Below are positions 1-9,752 of a DNA stretch of 64,000 nucleotides, one piece after another. The notes under the pieces were generated by a model that saw only the letters and a list, made by a program, of their open reading frames with translations, did not search any database and was not told the DNA's origin. Origin of the DNA: Pseudomonas sp. LS.1a (GTDB taxonomy: Bacteria; Pseudomonadota; Gammaproteobacteria; Pseudomonadales; Pseudomonadaceae); the NCBI RefSeq assembly GCF_022533585.1, contig NZ_CP092827.1:2272001-2336000 (forward strand). Reading direction: 5' to 3'. Positions within the stretch are counted from its first letter, which is position 1. Each line of letters opens with the position of its first letter. The position numbers and the translations under genes were made by a program.

Positions 1-268
1 CTACAAATTCGTGTGTAATAATAAACATGTGCCCTTGCTTAAGTCTGTTGGTGCATAAAAACCATGCGCTTTGAGTGTGGCGGGAGTCGAGTGAAAAGAT
101 GTAAGAAAATATTTGTTTGTGTTATCTCTTGGTGATGTACTAGGCTCCGGTCGATATCGTTCGGTTTGGTGTTTTGCACTTTGTTCGGTGTGGTTGGCTG
201 ATTTTGTAGGAAAGTGCGACTTATCATGTGGGATGTGTTTACTATTTCAAAAAGAGAGTGGACTCAAG
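1..268. other. AT-rich leader upstream of vasI; no gene supported
   Basis: This stretch is clearly richer in A+T than the rest of the window and contains no convincing coding frame. An in-frame upstream extension of vasI exists (from 113) but its residues look like translated non-coding DNA and precede a good signal peptide. It may be the intergenic space or decayed end of the preceding type VI secretion gene, which lies outside the window. I see no confident promoter. Confidence 0.4.
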
Positions 269-916
269 ATGATTGCCCGCTATTCCTGTGGCATTGTTCT
301 CTCGTTGATGTTTGGTCTGCCGCCGGTGTTGGCGAGCCCAGTGCGGGACTGCCCTAGAATTGTGTCTAACGTGGAGCGTCTGGCTTGCTTTGATGAAGCA
401 GCGAATACGCCTGCATATGTAACAAAGCGGCAGTGGTCAGCACCCGAGCAAGAGGCACCCAGTGTGCTACGAGTAATGGCAAACGAAACCGCGCGAGGGC
501 CAGATGACCTGACCTTCCTCGCAAGTACGGATGAGGGGGATTGGCGGTTGCACGGGCTGGTGATATCAGCACCGGCAATTGCATCGGCTGACCTACGCCC
601 GTACCTGGCTATCAGCTGCGTGGAGGGCATCTCCAGGCTGCAGTTGATCAGCGCCCAGCCCCTGGACGCGAGATGGGTGAAGGTGCAGTTGCAGGGGATG
701 CGTGGATCCACGGTTGCAAGGCCCTGGCAGGTGATGGAGAACGGCCAGGTGCTAGATGCGGGGCGAGGCCTGCCAGCCATCGAGCAGATCAAGAAGTTGA
801 TCGGGGCTGAACGCATACGGCTGCTCAGTGATAACCCCGAGGTTGATGGCCTTGTGTTCGATGCCCAGGGGCTGGACCCATTGATCAGCAAGGCGCGTAG
901 CACATGTCGCTGGTAA
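269..916 (+). CDS. vasI: Type VI secretion-associated protein VasI (TagO family)
   Basis: Protein of 215 aa with an N-terminal signal peptide (hydrophobic stretch around residues 6-22 ending in VLAS), so probably periplasmic or envelope-attached. The early motif DCPRIVSNVERLACFDEA is the hallmark Cys-pair start of the VasI/TagO family found next to tssA/tssM in Vibrio-like and pseudomonad type VI clusters. The start at 269 is chosen because the signal peptide begins there and a purine-rich AGAGAG stretch lies upstream; longer in-frame starts add an implausible cytoplasmic tail. It overlaps tssA by 13 bp, indicating one transcript. VasI proteins are accessory and their exact biochemical role is not settled. 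Confidence 0.85.
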   Translation: MIARYSCGIVLSLMFGLPPVLASPVRDCPRIVSNVERLACFDEAANTPAYVTKRQWSAPEQEAPSVLRVMANETARGPDDLTFLASTDEGDWRLHGLVISAPAIASADLRPYLAISCVEGISRLQLISAQPLDARWVKVQLQGMRGSTVARPWQVMENGQVLDAGRGLPAIEQIKKLIGAERIRLLSDNPEVDGLVFDAQGLDPLISKARSTCRW

Positions 917-2370
917 CTGGGTGGGGGGAAGAGCAACTTACCCGGTTGCTTATGCCGATCGATCCGGCAGTACCGGCTGGCCTGTTCGATATGGAGGACG
1001 AAACCTACCAGGCCATTGACCAGGAGATGGTCAAGCTGGGCGGGCTACAGGAGGCTTCAATCGACTGGAGCTACATCGAAGAGGCGTCCTGTCAGTATCT
1101 GGGCCAGCAGTGCAAGCACTTGCGGATCGTCGCACACCTGAGTGTCGTGTGGCTGCGCAGCGGTTGTTGGGAGCGCTGGAACGTCACCTTGGCGTTACTT
1201 GCCGGGATGGTGGAGCGCTATTGGGAAGCCGCTCATCCAAAACCGGGGCCCAAAGGCTTCCTGGGCAAACGCAAGCTGGTTGGCCTTGTGCTTAATCGCT
1301 TGATCGAAGCGCTGCCGCGCCTTGACCGTTTCACGTACAGCCCTGCTCATGGAATGGCCGCACAGGATGCGTTGACGCGTTTGATGCAGCAACAAGACGG
1401 CGCACAACTGGATGCGGCTGTTCTGAGCAGGCTGGAGCGGCTGTTACTTGAACACACGGACCTTGCCAATGGTGTTGGCGAGGCTGCTGCGCCCATCTCC
1501 CCGATTGCAAGCAGCCAGCCAGCGTCGCTGGCCGATGTCATTGCAAGGCCAGTGCCCCGGGCTTCAATTGGCAACGAGCGCGAAATGCGGCGTGCCGTGT
1601 TGAATATGGCCGAGCTCATCAATCAACAGGATCCCTACGACCCGGTTGGCTACCAACTGCGTCGCTTCGGCTTATGGGCCCATATCCAGACCGCGCCTGC
1701 AGTCAAACAGCGGCACTGCACGGGACTGATAGCGGTACCGCCGGAAGTTGTCGCTGGTTACGAAAATGCTGCAGCTGGCACTTCGATTGATGTTGCGTTA
1801 CTGCATCGGATCGAGAAAAGCATCACGGCGGCCCCTTACTGGATCCGCGGGAGCTTCCTGGCTGCGACTGTAGCGTCACAGTTGGCGATGACCGAGGTCA
1901 GCGAGGCCATTCGTAGCACGACCGCGCGGTTTGTACAGCGCCTTCCTTCGTTACAGCAACTGTGCTTCAGCGATGGCACGGTGTTCGTCGATGGCCAATG
2001 TCTGGCTTGGCTCAAAGGCAGAGAAAGAGTGGCTGACCAAGGCGCTGCCTTTCAAGAGTTCCGCAGTCTGCGGGAGGAACTCATCTCTCAGCTGGAGGGT
2101 ATCGGTGTAGAGCAGGTTCTCTTGAGGCTGCAAGGGATGCAAGCAGATCTCCATTCCCCTCGTGAACGCTCCCACACCACGCTCATCGCCGCCGATTTGC
2201 TGACGACGCGAGGCGTTTCCTGGTTGGCCCGGGAATTGTGCGTCGGAGTAGCCCGGACGATGCAGCAAACCACTGCTGCTGCCTGGGAACCCGAGGTTTT
2301 CCAAGGGCTCCAGCACTATGCGACATCTTCAGCATTGGCAGATCAGAACAAGGATCCGGAGCCCTCATGA
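904..2370 (+). CDS. tssA: Type VI secretion protein TssA (ImpA_N / VasJ type)
   Basis: 488 aa. Residues about 14-120 carry the ImpA_N domain: the opening MPIDPAVPAG, then the W-x-Y-x-x-I-E-E-A segment, the core RIVAHLSVVWLRSGCW and the AAHPKPGPKG.LGKR loop. The rest fits the long C-terminal extension of the VasJ (VCA0119-like) TssA proteins. TssA caps and primes the sheath and connects it to the baseplate or membrane complex. The gene overlaps vasI at its start and tssM by the ATGA at its end, so the three are translationally coupled. Whether this is a short (VasJ-type) or VasL-like member cannot be decided by eye. Confidence 0.88.
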   Translation: MSLVTGWGEEQLTRLLMPIDPAVPAGLFDMEDETYQAIDQEMVKLGGLQEASIDWSYIEEASCQYLGQQCKHLRIVAHLSVVWLRSGCWERWNVTLALLAGMVERYWEAAHPKPGPKGFLGKRKLVGLVLNRLIEALPRLDRFTYSPAHGMAAQDALTRLMQQQDGAQLDAAVLSRLERLLLEHTDLANGVGEAAAPISPIASSQPASLADVIARPVPRASIGNEREMRRAVLNMAELINQQDPYDPVGYQLRRFGLWAHIQTAPAVKQRHCTGLIAVPPEVVAGYENAAAGTSIDVALLHRIEKSITAAPYWIRGSFLAATVASQLAMTEVSEAIRSTTARFVQRLPSLQQLCFSDGTVFVDGQCLAWLKGRERVADQGAAFQEFRSLREELISQLEGIGVEQVLLRLQGMQADLHSPRERSHTTLIAADLLTTRGVSWLARELCVGVARTMQQTTAAAWEPEVFQGLQHYATSSALADQNKDPEPS

Positions 2371-5300
2371 ATACACTATGGAAACAACTCAAACGCTGGG
2401 GCTTGCCCCTGGTTACCCGCATTGGCCTGGCGATGCCGTTGCTACTCGGGCTTGGCGCCGTGCTGATGCTGATCGCCATCTGGTGGCTCGGGCCGCAATG
2501 GACGTGGGGTGAGCAACAGCCGCTAGCCGATGTGGCTCATCGCATCGTGGCGAGCCTGGTGCTTGTGGTGGTACCGCTACTTTGCGGGCTTATTGTATTA
2601 AGCATGCGCTTTCGTCAGCTGCAAGCGGAACGCAAGGAGGCGGTGGCCGTCGAACTGGATCGCGCGTTACCGCTTGTCCACGCCCAAGAGAAGGCATTGA
2701 ACCAGGGGCTTGCGCGATATCTCGACAGTGCCGGCGGGCGCAGAGCCTTGTACCGGTTGCCGTGGTACCTGGTGTTGGGTGATGAACACTCCGGCAAGAG
2801 CAGCTTCGTTGAGCGTACCGACCAGAATTTTTCCCTGTCCCGCATCGACCGCGCCCAGGCGCGCGGCCACCAAGTTGAAGTGCTTGCCTACCCGGTAGGC
2901 TGGTGGGTCAGCAATGACGCGGTGATTATCGACCCACCTGGTGTTTTCATCCGCCAGGAAGCATCGGCAGGCTCGTTATCCGAGCACTTGAAAACCCCTG
3001 AATCTTCCCTGCCGCCCGGAACTCCAGCCAAACTGTGGAACCACCTGCTGGAATGGCTATTGCAAAATCGAAGTCAGAGAGCCCTCAATGGATTAGTGCT
3101 GGTCATCGACCTGCCGGCACTGGTTCATGGCACGTCCGAGCAACGTATCGCTTTGGCCCACCTCCTGCGCGCACGTCTGTACGAGGTGAGTAGTCAGCTA
3201 GGTTCGCGCCTGCCATTGTATGTGGTGCTATCCAAATTCGATCTGCTGGATGGCTTCGACCAGCTCTATAGCAAGCTCTCGGTCTCCCGGCGGGAGAAAC
3301 TGCTGGGGTTCACGTTCAAACTGGATGCGGTCGATTCGTTCGACGCCTGGTTGGACGAATACGATGAATACTACGGTCGCTTGGTCAGGGGGCTGTTCGA
3401 GCAGGTATTTGACCAACTTGACGGTCTGGGCAGTGCACCGCTCCGGGCGCGGCTGTTCTCCTTGCATGCGCAACTGGTTGGCCTGCGCCCGATATTGCTG
3501 GGTTTCCTGCGTGAAACGTTGGCGAGCGATCGGTTCACCACGCCTGCATTGGTACGTGGCGTCTATTTTTCGTCGGTCGTGCAGCAAGGCGACATGCTCA
3601 ATGCATTCGTTCGTGAGGCGGCACAACCCTACGAGACAAAGCTCCCCCTACGTGAAGGCAAGGCGCAAGGCAAGTCATTGGTCTACTTCATTCAGCAGGC
3701 CTTCCGAAGAGTCATCTACCAGGAGGCCGGCCTCGCTGGCGACAATGTCAGGGTGGCACGTAACAAGCGCCAGTTGTTATGGATGGGTTCCGGTGTAGGG
3801 GTCCTGGCGTTCTGTGTCGTCATTGCCACCTGGCAGCGCTATTTCGATATCAACGGCACCAAGGCAGCCAGCGTGCTTGCCAAGAGTCGGGAGTACAGCC
3901 GTCACCAGGTGGACCAGCGCCTGGACCCGACCGGGCGCAACTTGCTGGAGCCACTGGACCAGATCCGTGATGCAGTAGTGGTATTTGGCGATTATCGAGC
4001 GGCCTGGCCGGGTGTTGCTGAATTTGGCCTGTACCAGGGGCGCACCATTGGCCCCTCGATCGATGAGGCCTACCTGAGCTTGCTCTCCAAGCGCTTCTTG
4101 CCGGCCTTGGCCAGTGGCGTGATCGACGCCATGAACGCGGCTTCCCCAGGCAGTGAGCAGCAGATGGCCACGCTCAGGGTGTACCGGATGCTCGAAGATC
4201 GCCAGAACCGCCGGCCAGGATGGGTTGAGGACTGGATGGCCCGCCAGTGGCAACAGGCTTTCCCGGGCCAGGGGCAACTGCAGCGCAACCTCATGCAGCA
4301 TCTGAAATACGCCTTGGCCTATGCCGATACCGATCTGCCACAGTACCGCCAGCGTGTCGCCGACGTGCAGCAGACCTTGCGCAAGGTGCCGCTGGCGGAG
4401 CGGGTCTATGCAAGCCTCAAACAACAGGCCCAGGAGCAGCTGCATACAGGCTTGGACCTGCGTCATCAGGTGGGGCCAGCATTCGATGTGGTCTATCAGC
4501 AGGCTTCTGGCTCCAGGCTGGGTGATGATGGTGTCTTGCTTGCGCCCATGCTCACTGCCAGAGGCTTCAAGGAATACTTTGAACCGCGTAGCCAGCGGTT
4601 CGCCGAGATGGCGATGATCGACCAGTGGGCGTTGGGCGAGCGAGGTCAGCTCGATTACTCGGACACCGACCGTGATGTGCTGACAGAACGCCTGCGCAGC
4701 CTGTACAGCACCGATTACATTGACAGCTGGCGGCGTGCCTTGAATGCCATTTCGGTGGCTGATTTCCGTGATCTGGACCATGGTGTCGCCATCCTGGAGC
4801 AGTTGACCGGGCCCGCTGCTCCGCTGCATCGGCTACTGGATACGGTGAGGGACAACACTGCGCTTTCATTGCCAGTGGGCCTTGATATACCGAGCGAGGC
4901 AGAAGCGCTTCGACCAGCAAGCAGCAAGCCCGAGATGCAGCAAGCGTTGGCCATCCACCGGGCATTTTCGGGCCTGAGTGCCATGTTGCAGGCAGCAGGT
5001 GAAAAACCGAGCTACTACGATGAGACTCTAGCCGCCATCGTGGCCGTACATGACTACGCCAAGGCAGTGCAGGACAGCCCGGACCGAGGCAAGGCCGCTC
5101 TGCAAGCCGTGCATCAGCGCTTCTCGATGACAGGGCACGACCCGATCAGTACCTTGCAACGAGTGGCGACGGGCTTGCCGGAACCCGTCAACCACCAAGT
5201 CCGAAAGGTGGCGGATCAGACTGCGCAAGTGCTGAACGTTGAAGCGCTGCGCGAGTTGGAGCGCCGCTGGGATGCTGAGGTTTACAGTTTCTTCCAGCAG

Positions 5301-5993
5301 CGCCTGGCAGGCCGCTACCCCTTTGTGGTGAGGGCGCCCGATGCCTCCCTGGATGACTTTGAGGCATTCTTCGGGCCAAAGGGGCGTCTGCAACAGTTCA
5401 ATGATCAGTACCTGAAGATCTTCCTGAAGGAAAACCTCGAAGCCCTGCAGTCCGGTCAGCACGATCAGTCGCTGATTCGCGATGATGTGATCGAGCAGTT
5501 GGAGCTGGCTGAACGCATCCGCGAAACCTTCTTCGACCAGCGCGGCAACCTGAGCGTGCAGTTCAGTATTGAGCCGTTGGGGCTGAGTGCGAATCAACGC
5601 ACCAGCTTGCTGGATCTGGATGGCCAGTTGATTTCCTACACTCATGGCCCAAGCCAGATCGCCGGTATCGTCTGGCCCAATACCCAAGGGCAGCAAGTGC
5701 GCAGCAACCTTACCTTGCTCAGGCAGAACGGCAATAGCAGCAGCCTGGAGTACCGCGGCCCTTGGTCGATGTTCCGCCTGCTCAGCCGTGGCTCGCTCAA
5801 TGGGAGGACGGCAACCAGTGTGGATTTGAGCTTCAGAGCGGGTGACGGGGTGATGCGCTACCGGTTGAATGCCGAGAAAGCCTTTAACCCGATTACCCAG
5901 GAGCCTTTCAAGGGCTTCCGATTGCCACGAGGTTTGTTGCAACAGCCACCCAAGGTGGCGCAGGGGAGGCAGTCGGATGAGGCGCTGTTATGA
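2367..5993 (+). CDS. tssM: Type VI secretion membrane complex protein TssM (IcmF/VasK)
   Basis: 1208 aa, the normal length for TssM. Two N-terminal membrane segments (about residues 18-38 and 52-73) and a third near 470 place a cytoplasmic domain between them and a large periplasmic part after the third. The cytoplasmic domain has a complete Walker A motif GDEHSGKS at 138-145, so this is a nucleotide-binding version; many TssM proteins have lost it. TssM forms the trans-envelope channel with TssL and TssJ. The start is the ATG in the ATGA overlap with tssA; a GTG further upstream in the same frame would run through tssA. The stop codon is only 3 bp from the stop of the convergent flavoprotein gene, so there is no room for a terminator. 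Confidence 0.95.
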   Translation: MNTLWKQLKRWGLPLVTRIGLAMPLLLGLGAVLMLIAIWWLGPQWTWGEQQPLADVAHRIVASLVLVVVPLLCGLIVLSMRFRQLQAERKEAVAVELDRALPLVHAQEKALNQGLARYLDSAGGRRALYRLPWYLVLGDEHSGKSSFVERTDQNFSLSRIDRAQARGHQVEVLAYPVGWWVSNDAVIIDPPGVFIRQEASAGSLSEHLKTPESSLPPGTPAKLWNHLLEWLLQNRSQRALNGLVLVIDLPALVHGTSEQRIALAHLLRARLYEVSSQLGSRLPLYVVLSKFDLLDGFDQLYSKLSVSRREKLLGFTFKLDAVDSFDAWLDEYDEYYGRLVRGLFEQVFDQLDGLGSAPLRARLFSLHAQLVGLRPILLGFLRETLASDRFTTPALVRGVYFSSVVQQGDMLNAFVREAAQPYETKLPLREGKAQGKSLVYFIQQAFRRVIYQEAGLAGDNVRVARNKRQLLWMGSGVGVLAFCVVIATWQRYFDINGTKAASVLAKSREYSRHQVDQRLDPTGRNLLEPLDQIRDAVVVFGDYRAAWPGVAEFGLYQGRTIGPSIDEAYLSLLSKRFLPALASGVIDAMNAASPGSEQQMATLRVYRMLEDRQNRRPGWVEDWMARQWQQAFPGQGQLQRNLMQHLKYALAYADTDLPQYRQRVADVQQTLRKVPLAERVYASLKQQAQEQLHTGLDLRHQVGPAFDVVYQQASGSRLGDDGVLLAPMLTARGFKEYFEPRSQRFAEMAMIDQWALGERGQLDYSDTDRDVLTERLRSLYSTDYIDSWRRALNAISVADFRDLDHGVAILEQLTGPAAPLHRLLDTVRDNTALSLPVGLDIPSEAEALRPASSKPEMQQALAIHRAFSGLSAMLQAAGEKPSYYDETLAAIVAVHDYAKAVQDSPDRGKAALQAVHQRFSMTGHDPISTLQRVATGLPEPVNHQVRKVADQTAQVLNVEALRELERRWDAEVYSFFQQRLAGRYPFVVRAPDASLDDFEAFFGPKGRLQQFNDQYLKIFLKENLEALQSGQHDQSLIRDDVIEQLELAERIRETFFDQRGNLSVQFSIEPLGLSANQRTSLLDLDGQLISYTHGPSQIAGIVWPNTQGQQVRSNLTLLRQNGNSSSLEYRGPWSMFRLLSRGSLNGRTATSVDLSFRAGDGVMRYRLNAEKAFNPITQEPFKGFRLPRGLLQQPPKVAQGRQSDEALL

Positions 5994-5996
5994 AGA

Positions 5997-7676
5997 TCAG
6001 GGCCGGTACAAACTCAACGCTCTACCAGCCAGGTAACCGAACGTCATCCCCGGCCCCAAGGTAATACCGCCACTCGGGTAATACCCGCCCATCACGCTGT
6101 GCATGTCGTTGCCCACCGCATACAGCCCAGGAATCGGCTGCATTGCATGGTCCAGCACGCGGGCGGTACTGTCTGTTGCCAGGCCGGCAAAGGTACCCAG
6201 GCTGCCCGGCAACAGTTTCACGGCGTGATACGGCCCGTCCAGCAATGGTCGCAGCGATGGATTGGGTACCTGCAACGGCTCGCCCTGGGCCCGGTTGTAA
6301 GCCGATACGCCACGCTGGAAAAGCGGATCTTTACCCCGGGCTGCATGGCGGTTGAAACCGTCCACCGTGCGCTGCAACTGCTCGGCATCGATCCCGCAGC
6401 GCTGCGCCAGTTGCGCCAGTGTGCGACCGCTGTGCAGGTAACCGCAGCGCTGATAGTGGCGGGTGGAGAAAGGGAAGGGCTTGGCCCAGCCGATACCATA
6501 GCGACGTTGCGCGGCGTGGTCGCAGATCAGCCAGGCTTCCGGCGCTTCCCCCTGCGGCGTGGCGGCGAACAGCGCGTTCATGAAGTCGTGGTAGCAATCG
6601 GCCTCGTTGACGAAGCGCCGGCCATCGCGGCGCACGGCGATGAAGCCGGGCTTGGCGCGGTCGATCAAGTGCGGGAAATGGCCGAAACTGCCATCGCTGC
6701 GCGGTACCCGTGACACAGGCGCCCAAGCACCCGCATGGGCCGTAGTCGACTGGACCAGGCCACCAACCTGTTCGCCCAGGCGCAAGCCGTCACCGCTGTT
6801 TTCCCTGGGTGCTGCGGAGTAATGCTGGGTACCGTCCGGCGCATGGGGCATCACTTGCGCGATGCGCTGGCGATCATGCGCAAAGCCACCGCAGGCCAGC
6901 ACCACACCGCGGCGGGCATGGATCACCTGGCCGTCGGCAAACTGCGCGCCCCTGACCCGGCCTTCGCCCAGCAGGCGGCTGGCCGGCTTGTCGGTCAGTA
7001 GCGTCACGCCAAGGTCCAGGGCGCTGCGCAGCAGGCGTGCCACCAGCGCGTTGCCATTGACCAGTTGCAGCCCGCGCCGGTGCAGCAGCAGGTCGCGGGC
7101 ATGGCGCAGCAGGCGCTTGCCCACATGCAGCGCCGCCTTGGGCGAGCGCGTGGCGTTGAAGAAGGCGGCCATGTCGGCGCCGCCGGCAATGCCCATGCCG
7201 GCCAGGCTGACGATGTCCAGCGGTGGGCGCAGCTTGTGCAGCCAGGGCCCGAGCAGGCGCCCGTCATATGGCAGTGCACACAGCGAACGGCCACCGCGTG
7301 CGCTGCCGTCGCCTTCGCGCATGTCGGGCATGCGGCTGCCGGACTGGAACTGGACGGCAGTGTGCTGCTGAAAGAACGCTACCATCTCCGGGCCGTGACG
7401 CAGGAAGGCGAGCTGGCGCGGGTCCAGGTCGCTGACGTGGGTTTGCGCGCGCAGGTAGCGCTCCGGGGCATCGTCGCGCTCGACGATGCCTTCGGCGATG
7501 GCCAACGGGTTGCGCGGTATCCACAGCCATCCCCCCGACCAGGCGCTGGTGCCGCCCAGCTGGCTGGCTTTTTCCGCGACGATCACCTGCAGGCCGTGAT
7601 GTGCGGCAGTAACGGCGGCAGCCAGGCCAGAGGCGCCGGCGCCGATGACGAGTACGTCACATTCGAGGGGGTGCAT
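5997..7676 (-). CDS. FAD-dependent oxidoreductase, KstD/fumarate reductase-like (FAD_binding_2)
   Basis: 559 aa flavoprotein. The N-terminus has the Rossmann motif VLVIGAGASGLAAA (residues 9-22), followed by EKASQLGGTSAWSGG typical of 3-ketosteroid delta1-dehydrogenase, urocanate/fumarate reductase and related enzymes. The C-terminal GLYAVGND.....GGYYPSGGITLGP segment closes the FAD site. Such enzymes introduce or remove a C=C bond next to a carbonyl or carboxylate. It is clearly a paralogue of the product of 8015-9748 (shared motifs such as FPHLIDRAKPGFIAVRRDG). It is the last gene of a four-gene minus-strand operon with a NIPSNAP protein and an AroE-like enzyme, which suggests oxidation or aromatization of an alicyclic acid; this is inference. 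Confidence 0.85.
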   Translation of the reverse strand: MHPLECDVLVIGAGASGLAAAVTAAHHGLQVIVAEKASQLGGTSAWSGGWLWIPRNPLAIAEGIVERDDAPERYLRAQTHVSDLDPRQLAFLRHGPEMVAFFQQHTAVQFQSGSRMPDMREGDGSARGGRSLCALPYDGRLLGPWLHKLRPPLDIVSLAGMGIAGGADMAAFFNATRSPKAALHVGKRLLRHARDLLLHRRGLQLVNGNALVARLLRSALDLGVTLLTDKPASRLLGEGRVRGAQFADGQVIHARRGVVLACGGFAHDRQRIAQVMPHAPDGTQHYSAAPRENSGDGLRLGEQVGGLVQSTTAHAGAWAPVSRVPRSDGSFGHFPHLIDRAKPGFIAVRRDGRRFVNEADCYHDFMNALFAATPQGEAPEAWLICDHAAQRRYGIGWAKPFPFSTRHYQRCGYLHSGRTLAQLAQRCGIDAEQLQRTVDGFNRHAARGKDPLFQRGVSAYNRAQGEPLQVPNPSLRPLLDGPYHAVKLLPGSLGTFAGLATDSTARVLDHAMQPIPGLYAVGNDMHSVMGGYYPSGGITLGPGMTFGYLAGRALSLYRP

Positions 7677-7709
7677 GGTGGGGTTCCGCTCAGGTGTTGG
7701 AGGAAGGTT

Positions 7710-8030
7710 TTACTGCAGCGGTGAAAAACCGGTGGGCCGCAGCAGTCGCGACTGCAAGCGCAGCACCGCGCCCAGCTCGCGGTTACGCCGTGAGAACTCT
7801 GCCCAACGCGGGTCCGCTGCCATGGCTGTACGGCGTGCCATGCGCTCGTCGAGGCTGGCATAGCCCCAGATATGCACCACTTGGTTGACCTCGCCGAACT
7901 CGCTGGTGAAAAAGCCGACCAGGTTACCCAGGTGCTCGCTTTGCACCTCCAGCGCGTGGCTTTGATACAGGCTCAGCCAGTCGGCCATTTTCAGTGGGTC
8001 GAGGGTGTAGGTTCTCAGTTCGTAGTACAT
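7710..8030 (-). CDS. NIPSNAP family protein
   Basis: 106 aa. The N-terminus MYYELRTYTL and the pattern ending in VHIWGYASLDERMARR.......WAEF are diagnostic of the NIPSNAP family (dimeric alpha/beta barrel fold). Bacterial members often sit in catabolic operons but their biochemical role is mostly unknown. The ATG at 8030 is chosen because homologous proteins begin exactly at this MYYELR motif; an in-frame extension upstream would cross the neighbouring gene. The first 16 bp overlap the end of the upstream flavoprotein gene, so translation is probably coupled. Confidence 0.85.
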   Translation of the reverse strand: MYYELRTYTLDPLKMADWLSLYQSHALEVQSEHLGNLVGFFTSEFGEVNQVVHIWGYASLDERMARRTAMAADPRWAEFSRRNRELGAVLRLQSRLLRPTGFSPLQ

Positions 8031-9748
8031 GCTGGGGTCTCCATGTGGGTGGTCGGCGCCTGCAGGCGCGCGGCGATGTGGTTGGCAGCGAGCCAGCCGA
8101 AGGTGAGGGCAGGGCCCAGGGTGATACCGGGTCCGGGGTAGGTGCCTTTCATCAATGAGTTCATGTCGTTGCCGACTGCATACAGCCCGGTAATGGGGTG
8201 ACCGTTGCGGTTCAGCACATTGGCATCGGCATTGGTTACCAGCCCGCAAGCCGAGCCGAGGTCGCCGGTGTGGAGGCGGATGGCGTAGAACGGTCCGCGG
8301 GTCAGCGGCGCCAGGCAGGGGTTGGGCATGTGTTGTGGGTCGCCCATGTAGCGGTTGTAGCTGTTGCCGCCTTTGCCGAACGCGCGGTCGATGCCGTTAC
8401 GGGCGTCGGTGTTGAACTGTTCCAGGGTCTGCATGAACACCTGTGGGTCCACGCCGATGGCCTGGGCCAGGGCCTGCGCGGTTGCGGCGCGGTGCAGGTA
8501 GCCAGCGTCGATCAATGCCTGGTTGTCCACCGGCTTTGGCCGCGCCAGGCCCAGGCCGTAGCGGTTCATTGCCTCGGCATCGCAGACCAGCCAGCAGCTG
8601 GCAATGCCGTTGGCGAACATGGTCTGCACGAAGTGGTGGTAGGAGTCGGACTCGTTGACGAAGCGTCGCCCGTCCGGGTTCACCGCGATCACGCCCGGTT
8701 TGGCGCGGTCGGTGACCAGGTGCGGGAAGCGCTCACGCTCGCCACTGGCATGGCGCAGTTCGGAAACCGGCGCCCAGAAGAAGTTGGCCGCCAGGCCCTC
8801 ACCCTGGGCTGCGGCCACGGCTTGGCCAAGGCGCAGGGCAGCACCGTCATTGGTGGGCGGTGACATGCTCAGGTGCGGCGTCGGCTGGGCGGGCCGGTAG
8901 CTGTCGGCGAGTGCGCCTGCAGCGAACCCGCCCATGGCGCACACCACACCGCCACGGGCCAGCACCCGTTCACGGCGCCCTTCGCGTTGCACCACCACGC
9001 CGGCGACCACGCCGCGTTCGACGATCAGCTCCACGGCTTCGCTGCGCAGCCACAGCTGCGTGCCATGGGCGAAGGCGCTGCTGGCCAGGCGGGCGATCAA
9101 GGCGTTGCCGGTGGTAAGCCGCGTGCCGCGTGGGTGGTGCAAGCGGTCCCGTGCGTAACGCGCCATCAGCTTGAGGCAATGCCACAGCGACCTGGGCGAG
9201 CGGCGAATACTGAGAAAATGCTGGATATCCACGCGGTTGACCATCATGCCGCCGAACAGCAACATGCCGGGCGGCGGCATCTTCAGGTTCTTGAAGTGCG
9301 GGCCGAGCTGCTTGCCGTCGTACTCGACCATCTCCAGCGCCCGGCCAAACTGAGTGGCGCCAGGTGCGTCCGGGTAGTAGTCCGGCGAGTGCGGGCGCAG
9401 GGCGTAGCGCAGTTCGGTGTTCTGCTCCAGCCAGCGCAGCGCCTGGTGGCCATGCTCGATGAAGGCGTCGACCAGGGCGGGGTCGTAGCCGTCGCCAATG
9501 ACCTGCTTGAGGTAGGTGCGGATGGCCTCGGGGGAGTCCACCGCACCTGCAGCGCGGGCTTGATCGGTACCATAGAGCCACACCGCCCCGCCGGAAATCG
9601 CCGAGGTGCCGCCAAAGTGCTCGGCCTTTTCCACCACCAGCACTTTCAACCCACGGCGGGCGGCCGTGGCGGCAGCGGCAAAGCCTCCGGCGCCGCTACC
9701 CAGCACGACCAGGTCAAAACTGTGTTGCGCGTGTTCAAGCGTCGGCAT
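8015..9748 (-). CDS. FAD-dependent oxidoreductase, KstD/fumarate reductase-like (second paralogue)
   Basis: 577 aa. It has LVVLGSGAGGFAAAATAARRG near residue 15, EKAEHFGGTSAISGG after it, and a C-terminal GLYAVGNDMNSLMKGTYPGPGITLGP, the same architecture as the paralogue at 5997-7676. Shared middle motifs (FPHLVTDRAKPGVIAVNPDG and FVNESDSYHHF) mark the substrate/FAD domain. The start at 9748 places the Rossmann fold near the N-terminus; the in-frame upstream ATG would overlap the AroE-like gene. Two similar desaturase-type flavoproteins in one operon suggest two successive dehydrogenations of a ring, or two substrate forms. The electron acceptor and substrate cannot be read from sequence. Confidence 0.85.
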   Translation of the reverse strand: MPTLEHAQHSFDLVVLGSGAGGFAAAATAARRGLKVLVVEKAEHFGGTSAISGGAVWLYGTDQARAAGAVDSPEAIRTYLKQVIGDGYDPALVDAFIEHGHQALRWLEQNTELRYALRPHSPDYYPDAPGATQFGRALEMVEYDGKQLGPHFKNLKMPPPGMLLFGGMMVNRVDIQHFLSIRRSPRSLWHCLKLMARYARDRLHHPRGTRLTTGNALIARLASSAFAHGTQLWLRSEAVELIVERGVVAGVVVQREGRRERVLARGGVVCAMGGFAAGALADSYRPAQPTPHLSMSPPTNDGAALRLGQAVAAAQGEGLAANFFWAPVSELRHASGERERFPHLVTDRAKPGVIAVNPDGRRFVNESDSYHHFVQTMFANGIASCWLVCDAEAMNRYGLGLARPKPVDNQALIDAGYLHRAATAQALAQAIGVDPQVFMQTLEQFNTDARNGIDRAFGKGGNSYNRYMGDPQHMPNPCLAPLTRGPFYAIRLHTGDLGSACGLVTNADANVLNRNGHPITGLYAVGNDMNSLMKGTYPGPGITLGPALTFGWLAANHIAARLQAPTTHMETPACTTN

Positions 9749-9752
9749 GGCT

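Noticed and set aside
39..227. 62-aa open frame on the minus strand in the AT-rich left end
   Set aside because: Composition is unlike a protein, no ribosome site, no recognizable motif.
2238..2366. GTG-started N-terminal extension of tssM
   Set aside because: It lies inside tssA and adds residues unlike TssM; the ATGA overlap start gives the usual N-terminus.
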